Positions 30,907 to 40,329 of a stretch of 64,000 nucleotides of DNA are shown here, piece by piece. Source of the DNA: Magicicada septendecula (taxonomy: Eukaryota; Arthropoda; Insecta; Hemiptera; Cicadidae); contig CM068372.1 in NCBI GenBank assembly GCA_034769895.1, positions 386,600,282 through 386,664,281 of the forward strand. The letters run 5' to 3'. Every line of letters begins with the position of its first letter. The stretch's first letter is position 1. The position numbers and the translations under genes are program-made. Below the pieces are notes generated by a model. It saw nothing but the letters and a program-made list of their open reading frames with translations. It was not told the origin of the DNA and made no database searches.

Positions 30907-30937
30907 AGTGATCTCCCTTTCTCTTCTATTCGCTATG
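30907..30937 (-). repeat. P-superfamily right terminal inverted repeat
   Basis: Complement begins CATAGCGAATAG; two differences from the left repeat over 31 bp. Confidence 0.85.
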
Positions 30938-30944
30938 GTGTATG
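30938..30944. repeat. Right target-site duplication of P-superfamily element
   Basis: GTGTATG, matching 26,558-26,564. Confidence 0.75.
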
Positions 30945-31539
30945 TCTAAAACAATTATATATATATATAACTATATACATACACACACACATATACACTA
31001 AAATCAATTTTTTATGTTTTTAGGCATTAAACATAATGTTGGTCTCGGTTACAGTTCTCTAGTAGCTATAAACTCTCGTTGCATAGTTTCCCGTTTTGCT
31101 GGAATACACAGACTGGGGGGGGGAGGCGTAGTACAACAACACACAACAAAACACGCTCATTGAGAAACAACACAGACAATAGACAGAAGCAGCAGTAAGC
31201 AACATCCACGCAACACAAGAGAGAAACGTTAAACAATGGCTGATTCTCGAGTGGATCCAAACGCGCTTACCCCGTTTAATTATTTATAGCTGCTATACGT
31301 CTTTCTCCACCCCTCTCTCTCGCTCTCTCTCATACACACACGCACGCACACTCCTCTCAACGATGTGGGTGCCAAATACCTCAGACACCAATTGAAATGT
31401 TTACTCGACTGGAGGACTAAAGTGTTTTGAGTCTTACATTCGCAGTTAAAAAATCGGTATAGAGAACCATACTTGACTTCTATGCTCTAATTAATTATAA
31501 AATTCCCCATTGCAATGTATCCCGTCGGATTGTGGTAGC
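30945..31539. other. No gene recognised
   Basis: Short AT and CA runs (30,956-31,000), a G10 run at about 31,117, and a CT-rich run at 31,300-31,335. No coding motif. Confidence 0.5.
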
Positions 31540-31760
31540 CAGATCATTGTTTTTGTGAAGCTTGTATACTTCTTCATTCCGTATTCTTTATATCCCATTG
31601 ACTTGGATTGATCCATATATTCTCCTCTAAATTAATATTGACTATGTTAAGGGCTCGTTTATTCAGAGCCCAAGTCTTGCTGCCATATGTTATCACCGGT
31701 CTAATCATAACATTATATAGTGTGATCTTGGACTGGCGGTAGATATTACTTGTCTTGAAT
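31540..31760 (-). pseudogene. LINE C-terminal fragment (family C), minus strand
   Basis: The minus strand reads an INEPLT-like stretch, then RRIYGSIQVNGI and RIRNEEVYKLHK. This matches the consensus LN.FERKILR(R/K)IYGP..E.G.WR.RYN.ELY.LY of a third insect LINE lineage. Heavily interrupted. Confidence 0.7.
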
Positions 31761-31766
31761 ATACTG

Positions 31767-31902
31767 TATTTGTCAACTAAGCATATGGTATATTTGCTGC
31801 CTGTATCGTTTTCCTTATTTCATTATTTTTAATATATTTGTCAACGAAACATATAGTATATTTGCGGCCTGTATCGTTTTCCTTATTTCATTATTTAAGA
31901 TA
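31767..31902. repeat. 68-bp tandem duplication
   Basis: TATTTGTCAAC.AA.CATAT.GTATATTTG.GGCCTGTATCG (first copy has CTGC) occurs at 31,767 and 31,835, each ending CCTTATTTCATTATTT. Confidence 0.9.
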
Positions 31903-31928
31903 GTTAAAATCTTAAAGCTGTTAAAAAT

Positions 31929-32486
31929 TGTTACGTAATACTGAACTTTCTACAAGTATCTCTACTATCCCAGCAGAGACCATCTGTATCATGTGCGTAC
32001 ATATTACTGCTGCTTTGTCATGAAAGACAATTACGTGACACTTTTTTTGCGTCAACAATCGAGGGTACTACAGACCGCGCGGTCGGCGCACTGTGTTCAA
32101 GGCCAGACAGTGACACTTTTTCCAGTGGATTCCAGAGCGCTTGTTGAAAACACGTCATCGAAAAAGTGACAGATTATTCTGGCATCTCAGCGGGGTATAA
32201 ATTAAACATCCAGCGACGATCAGTTTAGTTTACGTCGGGCGATTACACAGTGCGTTCAAGACGTTATCAGTGAAAAGTGATTATTGTGCGGGACTCTATT
32301 AGTTAACATTATTATTGCGTGTTTACCAATTTAACTTGAATTATTGTACGAGTATAATCTTGTTGAATAGCTTTTTGATTTAAAACTGGTAATTGTGATT
32401 AACTAAAACTGGTGATTAGTGACTTAATTGGTGTCTTTATTTTGTTTTACACTGTGCCATACGACGATCAGTTAGACCGTCGTAAG
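31929..32486 (+). mobile_element. Solo LTR, gypsy-like family 1
   Basis: Starts TGTTACGTAATACTGAAC and ends CGATCAGTTAGACCGTCGTA. In between are GGGGTATAAAT (TATA), CAGTTTAGTTTACGTCGGGC, AGTGATTATTGTGCGGGACT and GGTGATTAGTGACTTAATTG. It carries the AACAATCGAGG...GGCCAGACA block shared with 18,720-19,045. No internal sequence is attached on either side, so it is a solo LTR left by recombination. No clear target duplication. Confidence 0.75.
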
Positions 32487-34103
32487 AGTATGTTACCTTA
32501 ATTAGTTTAATAATTAGCCTATATAAATAATACACTTTTTTTAATAAGAATGGCCTTGCAGGAGAAATGTATGAAAATTCGAAAGTCCTTTTTCATTCCG
32601 TTTCTCCCAAGTTTTTCTTAAGGTTTTCCACAAGTCTATCCAATGTGGTGTAATACCTTCTCCTACCTTTTTTTTGTATTTTCTACTTTAATCGTTTGTA
32701 ATATTTCTATTTAATGTGATTGACTGCAGCTTTCGTACTGGCGCTTCCTTGGGCAATATGTTCTGTGTTTTCAATTTCTTGATTACTACCTCCTTGACTC
32801 GATATTGTCGTGCTGAAAAATACGTTTTAAGTGTAGCCACATTTTACAGACCTGTCATCATCCTTCTTTCACATCACTCTATACAGATTCTTATTGAAAT
32901 TTACTTAAACTCGTTGTGTATTATACCCTACAATAATACTGTAATACACATCGTCCTTGCCTTTCGAAGGCAGCGGTGGTAAAGAAACCTAATTGTAGAA
33001 ACACCAACTGCAAAGAAAGCCGTGCCTAATATTACAAATACGTGGAGAGCCGTAACTTAACAAATCGCAAATATATGTCTAATATAAAGCTTGACATTTG
33101 ATTCAACTTCATATCTACTTTTTTTATTACAATCATTAATTTAAATGATATTAAATAATTACCTTTATACGTCTTGTGAGTTTTCCTCCAGTGTATATTT
33201 CACGTTTCGGAACAAACGTTTCATCATTAAATTATTGCTTCTTCGAGCCCCTCAGCACTAAAATAAAATTGTTTAAATAATAATCAAATAACGTTGTCAA
33301 ACATACCGTATACCTTTAAATAGTGATGTTTTTTATGTATACATAACTTTTAAATAATTTTATTTTAATGCTGATTACTTTGAAGGAGCGATAATTTGAT
33401 CAAAATTTTGTTCTGAAACGCGTAAATACATTAAACGCGGAAGTCACAAGGCGGATAAAAGCAATTATTTACTATTATTTACTTGTCCTGAAAATAATCT
33501 GTTCTGCTCTTTTGTTACTTAAAATAAATATATTTAAATAATATATTAAAAATCAACTATTTAACATATCCTGTTGACGCATAATTTTCGTTACAATCTC
33601 TAAAAAGAGATAATCAATTCTAAAAGAACGTACGATGAAGCTCCTAGTGGCAACTAAAAGTAAAATTAAAAGTAGGAAAGTAAAAGTAAGAAAAAGTAAA
33701 AAGGATAAAGAAGAAAAACATAAAATATAATAACAATAGACTGGAGATGGAGGCGATGGAAAAAATGGGAGAATTGCAATTTAAAAAGCGGAGACTTTTG
33801 TAATGTAAATTCGTGCAACGATTGAGTTATATACTGAACCAGACTTTTGTTTTTACCAGAGGGTAACTTATATATTGTTTACAAAGTGAATTGAGTCAAG
33901 CTTTTCGAAAGCTTTTAAAAGTTGTGGATCAACGTATTAGGCGAAACAATTTGCGCCGGGAAAAGTTTTCATCTCGAGACTCTGCTTTGTGTACGTACAC
34001 GCTCAGAGAGAATTGATCAGCTGTAAGTAACCGTGACCTCCGCTATACGATACGACTGCTTAATGACGATAACAGTCTTCTTGTTCCTCCTATAGGCAGT
34101 TTG
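32487..34103. other. No gene recognised
   Basis: AT-rich. AAAGTA-type short repeats at 33,655-33,700. Open frame 32,716-32,982 has no motif. Confidence 0.5.
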
Positions 34104-34262
34104 TTTCTTTGTAACGTCATACTTGAGCTCGCTGGACAAACTGTAGATACGTTGTTAGCCGGGCTGTTAGGCCGTGGTCTAGATTCTTTGTAACGTCATA
34201 CTTGAGCTCGCTGGACAAACTGTAGATACATTGTTAGCCGGGCTGTTAGGCCGTGGTCTAGA
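34104..34262 (-). repeat. 79-bp tandem duplication next to Penelope-like end
   Basis: Two units starting TTCTTTGTAACGTCATACTT (34,105 and 34,184) differ at one position (GATACGTTG / GATACATTG). They adjoin the hammerhead-like core at 34,279-34,312, and on the minus strand lie just downstream of it. Penelope-like terminal repeats are often partly duplicated, so this may be part of such a repeat. Confidence 0.8.
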
Positions 34263-34278
34263 CTTTGTGCTGACAGAC

Positions 34279-34312
34279 GTTTCGGCCTCACCTCCGGAGG
34301 CCATCATCAATG
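34279..34312 (-). other. Hammerhead-like core, minus strand
   Basis: The minus strand reads TTGATGA, T, then a perfect six-base-pair hairpin (GGCCTC / GAGGCC, 7-nt loop), then GAAAC. This is the strongest hairpin among the five copies; the first core base is T rather than C. The flanking duplicated 79-bp sequence suggests a Penelope-like terminal repeat with its protein region missing. Confidence 0.5.
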
Positions 34313-34756
34313 TCGGTAACAATTAGGCCGATGTCCGCCAACTCACTTCAGTGATGTAGTAGAGACTATATGTTTTATCTAAGAAAGCCCACATATATAG
34401 ATTTTCATACCGTCACGATCTAAACTGGAAAACGGCATCAAATGCTATCTGATTGATTTGGGAGCACAGCATGCCAAATCCTATTTAATAGGAGGCTTTC
34501 ACCTCCGGAACCATTTTTAAAGATCTCCACGGAGTCCATTTGGATTCGAGGGTAATAGGCACTCTGTGAGGATAAGATCTTGGTCTCCTGAAAGGCAGAC
34601 TATGTGCGGATGCCGGCCGTGAAAGCGTTAAGAACCCCAAACTGTAGACAGTTTAGCACATGTCGCAGAATGCTGTTGGACGTAGAAAAAACGATCGATC
34701 CTCACATACTGATGAGTGAGCTGGACAATACGTCAGCTACACAAAGTAATTGTTAC
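34313..34756. other. No gene recognised; probably more of the same retroelement
   Basis: No readable protein motif; even composition. It lies between the hammerhead-like core and a hAT end. Confidence 0.4.
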
Positions 34757-35573
34757 CAGGGCCGGATTAGAAGCGCGTGGTGCCCTATGCTGTCATCAGA
34801 CCGGTGCCCCCTCCTCCGGTTCAAAATTCAAACTTCTATCCACTATTTGCACTGATAAATGGCATACACAATTTTTAAAGCTAACAATTATTTTACTAAA
34901 GTCTGAAATTACAACAAACATTTAGCTAAATAGTGATTACAATGAGCATAGTAGTACTTAACCTTAGAAAATACTAATCGTACATTTTTTTCTTGATTTT
35001 GCCTTAACGAAGTTTAGCATAATTTCATCTAAATCAAGCGATTCAAGTATCCCGTTTTTAATATTCAACCTTGCTAATGCAGATAATCTCCATCTCCCAT
35101 TGTTGAACTCAACATATCTTTAATGCAGTAAATGATCTTGCAGATAAGCAGTTAATTATTGGAATCGTAAAAAGCAGACGACTAGAAATGTATATATTCG
35201 GAAATACATCAATCATTTTACAATCAGTAATTCATTTTAATACTTTGAGCGGACAAACTGTCGTATCATGGAATCTATAATCTTCATTCGAACGATTTAA
35301 AAATTGAAAAAAATTATTTCTTGCAATATTACTCGTGGCACAAAGTGCTTCAATTCTATTGAAAGATCGTTACTCAAATCATTCAAGTAAACTGTAAACT
35401 TCTATAAAAGTTTTTGTTTAATTTTCCAACTCTACACTCTCCATGATTAATAAATATGTAAGAAAACCAAACAATTGCGTATCAGTTCAGCTGAATGGTG
35501 CTCCCTCTGACAGCTGAAACCTTGGTGCCTGGTTCTTCAGTATACCCCAGCGTTATGGATAATCCGCCACCAG
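34757..35573 (-). mobile_element. hAT transposon relic
   Basis: The left end CAGGGCCGGATTAGAAGCG and the right end, read inward on the minus strand (CTGGTGGCGGATTATCCAT), match after a short offset, with G.TGCCC/GGCACC blocks just inside each. CAGGG(G/C)CCGG-type ends are typical of hAT. No matching 8-bp duplication is visible, so the ends may be eroded. It contains a transposase C-terminus on the minus strand. Confidence 0.6.
34985..35109 (-). pseudogene. hAT transposase C-terminal dimerisation segment
   Basis: The minus strand reads RWRLSALARLNIKNGILESL, DLDEIMLNFVKAKSRKK. The family signature is LS.LaIE......iDfdeII.dFa..KaRK, at the extreme C-terminus of hAT transposases and their ZMYM/ZBED-like relatives. 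The catalytic region is not recognisable upstream. Confidence 0.65.
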
Positions 35574-35810
35574 TTAAAACATCCGATTCTTAATTATAAA
35601 TATAAGCATAACTGACACGCTCAGAAAGTTACACGCGAAAGCTAATTCGGTTACACGCTGTTCTCAGAGCAGCGCCGCCCTGGTGTAGGCTACCTATAGA
35701 AGGGCGAGTCAATAACCTCCCCCACAACTATTAAAAATGTCTGTAAATGTCATAACCACTTAACGTACGCTTGTTTGTAAGCCACTAGAATACACTAAAA
35801 TGAGTTTTAT

Positions 35811-36034
35811 AATTCCAACTTTGTCGTGTTTACTTACTAAATTGCTACTTTTCATGTTCCCGACGAGGCGGAACATGTCATAAACCATATTCCAGCTGGA
35901 TATTTTTTGTCGTGGTTTAGGACTTGAAAATGGTGAAATACTGAAAAGCCTCGTCCGGAACATAACAAGTAGCAGTTTAGCAAGTCAACATCACAAAATT
36001 GGGATTACAGAGACTGCTAATTCATATAACAAGA
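35811..36034. mobile_element. Foldback Penelope-like repeat, copy 2
   Basis: The left arm (35,811-35,868) and the right arm (35,912-36,034) are inverted copies with about 40 bp between. Arms match copy 1 (5,805-6,287): CAACTTTGTCGTGTTTACTT ... ACGAGGC on the left; GGACTTGAAAATGGTGAAAT ... GCAGTTTAGCAAGTCAACAT on the right. The right arm extends further outward and there matches the outer left flank of copy 1 (CAGAGACTGCTAATTC, complement of GAATTAGTAGTCTCTG at 5,788). Non-coding. Confidence 0.65.
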
Positions 36035-36135
36035 TGAACAATAATCTATAAGTAATTGTAGAACTAGAAAGGATTACAATATTTGTTATAATAATAATTG
36101 CAATATTTGTAAAGTAATAACATAAAACTTTTCTT

Positions 36136-36476
36136 TACTATGACAATTACTCAACATTTGGTAAATAATGTATGTATTTTTGCAACCGAGAAACAAAACA
36201 GTAATATACAGGCTTCGGAAATAGCGTTCTTACGAGTAATTAAAAGGCGTTCTAAACTTGACCGTATAAAGAATGAGACCATAAGAGAAGTGTTACAAGT
36301 GTTTAACTTGAATGAAAATATAAAAGATTACAAACAACAGTGGAAAGAACGCTTAGAAAGAATTTCGGATTCCAGACTGGCCAAACAAGTCTGGAAATAC
36401 ACACTTATAGAACACAGGTGTGTCGGTAGACCCAGGAAGAGATGGCTGGAGGATGTTTGAAGCCGGAACAGGCAGC
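36136..36476 (+). pseudogene. LINE 3' end (family A relative)
   Basis: The 106-codon open piece reads SNIQASEIAFLRVIKRRSKL, DRIKNETIREVLQVFNLNEN, IKDYKQQWKERLERISDSRL and VGRPRKRWLEDV, then a stop. This is an intact-looking C-terminal end of an insect LINE polyprotein: AEI.FLR, RN..IRE.L, Y...W...L.R, GRPRKRW. Sequence after the stop has a short GATGATGTATG tail. Everything upstream of about 36,136 is missing (5' truncation). Confidence 0.85.
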
Positions 36477-37425
36477 ACCGTGCCTACGCTGTATTGTGAT
36501 GATGTATGTATTTGAAGCCTTAAAAAAAAAATAATAATTACGCACGCAACAGAAAACGAAGACAGAGGGTTTGTATTAATCCACAGTTATAATTACGCCT
36601 AGACACACTTCTCGTTACTAAATTGCCTATTTCATTATTCCTTTAGTCTAATAACAGTGCGGTTTGAACACTCGTATTTGCGCAATTAAACTGGGAGTTT
36701 CTTGAGGAATATCTGAAGATTTTATTCTGCATACTACATACATATTATTTTACCACAAACTATAAATTGCTTTTTTGGGAACAACATCCTTAAAGTTTGA
36801 AGGGGTAATAAGACCGGATTATTTTAAAATGTCTTCAGAAATACTCGTTTTCACAGAATTTGTTAAGAATACAAATTAAGAATTAAAGTGATCCCAACGA
36901 CACGAGGTTTATTACCTTTAATTCGAGTAGCAACCAATCAAGACAGAATATTTTGAAAGCAGCGCTTTTCCATATTCTTTTCAACCCTTATACTTCACGT
37001 TGGTTTACTCAAACATTTTAAGAAGCAAAGAGTTTATAAAATTATATAGGAAGAATCCCCAAATTCTCATTTGTAAACTGAGGAAAGCGGGGGTCTTGTA
37101 TGTTTGTATATCATTGTAGTAACGAGTGCATACAAAGTGCGGAGGCGGGCAGACAGCTTCATTAAATTGGGCCCCCTCTTCTACGCTACAGCCGTCAGTT
37201 TACTTTGTCCGGCTTCCTTGTTGTAACTCGTCGACTGCAGAATGAACAAGGAACGGTTCTAAATTCATACACATGCCTAATGTGTGAGCAATATAAAGGG
37301 AGAAAAATAAATCGATCGATATCGACCGATGTGTGTGTGTGTTTCAATGGACATATGGTCATTATATTTGCATATGGAGAGCAGATGACAGCATAGAAAG
37401 ACACTGCGTGAATAAGTAGAGATTG
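36477..37425. other. No gene recognised
   Basis: AT-rich. Open frames over 37,195-37,531 on both strands show no motif; they include a GTGTGTGTGTG run at 37,331. Confidence 0.5.
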
Positions 37426-38560
37426 CAGGTTTGAGCTGGTCACTCCAGCGCTTCCTCGAGTCGGCTTCCCACACCTCTCCGTCACTTCGGCTTATAGCTC
37501 CATACTTGTCTGGAGATACAGCAGTCATCAATTCGGCAAAGATGTTCCCACCAAATCAGTCGATATTGGGCAATCCTGTCGAGTATACTCATAATATTCA
37601 GTTTCTGCCGTATGTCTGAAGAGTATGTTTTGCTTCTACGATCCTTTAGAGTAGGCCTATACCCTGGCACGTTCCTGAGAATTCTCATTTCAATCGCTTG
37701 TATGCAACTGGCCTGGCCTTTCGTTAAAGTCCAATTTCAGACCCACAATAATGAAATGTAATGATGGCCCATAATGAAGCCATCACCTTGTAGAATTTCA
37801 AGCGTTTTTCTTTACTTGCTGACTTAAGAGGTTGCCTGATGGTCTCGCACATAAGGTTAAACTTATGCAATTTATTCACAACGCCTTTGGTTGTATTATG
37901 AGACACACTGTAGCCCAGGTGTTAAAAATTTCTGACTTGTTCCAGGACAGTACTAACTATAACAATTTTTGGCCGTACGGGATCAGTTCCACAAAAAGCC
38001 ATCACCTTGGTCTTAAGTGTGGATATTTGCAATCCATGGTCTTTGCAGATTCAATTTAACAAATGTATACCCATCTGCAACCTGTTTTCCGAGTCCGACA
38101 GAATAACCTGATCGTCCGCAAACAACAAAGTATCAATTGGAGAGTGGCCAATTATAAAACGCTCTGGAAGACATATCCGTAAGTTTTATATGACATTGTC
38201 AGTATATAAATTAAAAAGAGATTGTGATAGTGGAGACCCTTGTCGTACTTCGCAATTGATCAGGCCAATTCTAGGAGCTGTTCTCAATTAAGATTTTATT
38301 CTCCTCATAAAGACTCTGTATACCTCTAATTAGATGTTGTGGGATCCCTTTCTTTGCCTTCTTGAAGTCTATGAAATCTATGTATGTCGGCAGCTGATAC
38401 TCTCTACGCTTTCAGATGAGCTAAGCTATTGTAAATATGTAATCTAAACATGGTCTGCCCTTCCTCAAACCGTTCTGGGCGTCTTAAAGCATGGTTTCCG
38501 TTATTGCATTCAACCGTGTTTTTAATATAGATGCATATCATTTATGTAGATTATCGCCCA
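37426..38560 (-). pseudogene. LINE reverse transcriptase, C-terminal two thirds (family A), minus strand
   Basis: Longest LINE copy here. Going 5' to 3' on the minus strand: a YVDF-IDFKKAKKGIPQHLIR block, then GVRQGSPLS-like (read EVRQGSPLSQSLFNLYTDN), DTLLFADDQVILSDSENRLQ (FADD is the catalytic palm), KVMAFCGTDPVRPKI, LEQVRNF, NKLHKFNLMCETIRQPLKSA, LKFYKVMASL, MRILRNVPGY, and near the end the RKRWSDQ block. Several stops and shifts break it. Fingers and endonuclease are absent. Relatives insert by target-primed reverse transcription. Confidence 0.85.
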
Positions 38561-38855
38561 GATTATTGCCTTCAATAAAGCCGATTCGTCGTGTGGTCGA
38601 CATTCTGTTGTCGGTGTAGTCGTTGTTTAATGAAGTGCAGGAAGATACGAAGAACGTAATTACATCGATTTGAAGGAAATAATAATTAATTACAACTGTT
38701 AGCAGTTGCTTAGATTGCCGATGTTAAAGGTTTTAACAATAGGACAATAAAGTACAGTTCATACGTATGTGTGCCAGCCAGAAACAAGGTAGCTAATTAC
38801 GGAAGAAGGACAATCACAAAACAAAACAAAGTGACATGTTCGTAGGTACAGTGCC

Positions 38856-38888
<33 letters not shown>

Positions 38889-39277
38889 TTAGTCGGCTTT
38901 GTCTTTGTCAGATAAAGGGGGGGGGCAAGTTGTCTATTAAATGCGTCGCGGCTGTGAGACTCTCCAACTACTACTTCCACGAATTTCCCTACAGCCTCCG
39001 CGATAATTGTGGAGTCCGACAAAACGTTCCAACTTTGCAGACAGATAACTTTATCTGCCTGAACTGTTTCTCATTAGCGTGCAGCGATGATAAGACACAG
39101 TTCGTCCACAGTTTTAATATTCTAAAGATATGTGTGTTGAAGGGGTGGAGTTAAAGTGTGTTAGTAAAAATCATTATCTATTGGAGAAAATAAAATTTAT
39201 TTGTTTGGCTATGAATACGATAATTTTATGTATACGATATCATAAGAACTGCGTATTCCAGTTGACGTCATTTTACC
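38561..39277. other. No gene recognised
   Basis: Holds a (TG)15 microsatellite (38,857-38,886). Open frames at 38,759-39,154 on both strands cross that array and are not convincing. Confidence 0.5.
38857..38886. repeat. (TG)n microsatellite
   Basis: About 15 TG units. Confidence 0.95.
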
Positions 39278-39285
39278 ATGATTAG

Positions 39286-40321
39286 TAGAGGTGTGCTAAA
39301 CTAGTATTTAAAAATAACAGGTACGAACGAAACCGTTCTAAAAAAATAACACGTATAAATACCTGTTATTATATACGTATTATACATATACTTGTATTAT
39401 ATAATTTCTTATAAGAAATAAATTGAAACTAAAAGTATTAACAGTGTTACTTTACACTTTGACTTTATTAAGCAGTTACTGTTTAAAAGAAAATAAGAAA
39501 CAAGAGTGTTTACAGGCCTATCTCCTTTTGGAAACACTAATTTAAATTTTCACTAGGAGTAAACAAACTGACATAGATTTAATATTCATTTATTGATTAC
39601 ATTTTGGTTAGACAAATCAGTTGCAAAACTCAGGCAATGAAATTTAGAGTTCATGTAATAGTACAACAAATAATGTAAACAATATTTACGTCAGTGAAGT
39701 TAGTGAAAAATGTTAGTGAATAATATTTACGTCAGTGAAAAATAATTTATGTGCAGTGAAGTTAAAATCATCTCCGAAATCACATTAACAAAAAGTACTA
39801 TGTGGCCTATCAGCCACTCTGTAGGTTATAGCACAATATAATTCGCTTGTTTCAAAATTTCCCAAGTTGGTGATTAGTATAATATATAATTTGTTATTAT
39901 AATCTGTATTATATACCTGAATAACACACAAGAATAAATGTAACATCACTAAGCATTTTTTCATTTATTAAAAATAGCGTCGTATCTTTGGCATAGAGAT
40001 ATTCTGAACCTCGCTGTTTTGGTTCGTTTCGTACCTGTATGGCAATTGGCACATGCGCAGAATAAAGTATTCAGCACCAAAAAGTGGCTTTGTACTCGTG
40101 TACTCGTAATACCCGTTATTTATTGGTTAGTTTCGTAGGGGACCCCCGACCCACGACCCGGATCCGCGAGGCCGGGAGTAATCGGAACGGGTATCTCGAC
40201 TTTTCAATTTTCAGTTATCGTTGAACCGGAACAGGTATTTCAACTTTTCAGTCACTGTTGTATCCGTTCCACAAAAATATCGTTCCAAAATACCTTTCAT
40301 AAGTATATCGGCCCACCTCTA
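39286..40321. mobile_element. Non-autonomous hAT element, copy 1 (1.04 kb)
   Basis: Ends TAGAGGTGTGC and GCCCACCTCTA are inverted copies with one mismatch. ATGATTAG flanks both sides exactly (39,278-39,285 and 40,322-40,329), the 8-bp duplication of a hAT transposon. No transposase frame is present. The right third contains inverted and direct copies of a GGTATTTC/ACTTTTCAGT-type motif. A second copy lies at 55,868-56,951. Confidence 0.85.
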
Positions 40322-40329
40322 ATGATTAG

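Larger units (their letters stand above)
26565..30937 (+). mobile_element. P-superfamily DNA transposon, full length but decayed (4.37 kb)
   Basis: Terminal inverted repeats of 31 bp lie at 26,565-26,595 and 30,907-30,937, both beginning CATAGCGA and continuing TAGAAGAGAAAG, with 29 of 31 positions identical by eye. Drosophila P also has 31-bp ends. The GTGTATG duplications flank them. Inside, transposase fragments run on the + strand in the expected order from about 26,985 to 30,666. The element moved by cut-and-paste; the number of stops and frameshifts makes this copy inactive. Two internal regions (26,596-26,980 and 29,347-30,387) have no coding signal. Confidence 0.85.
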
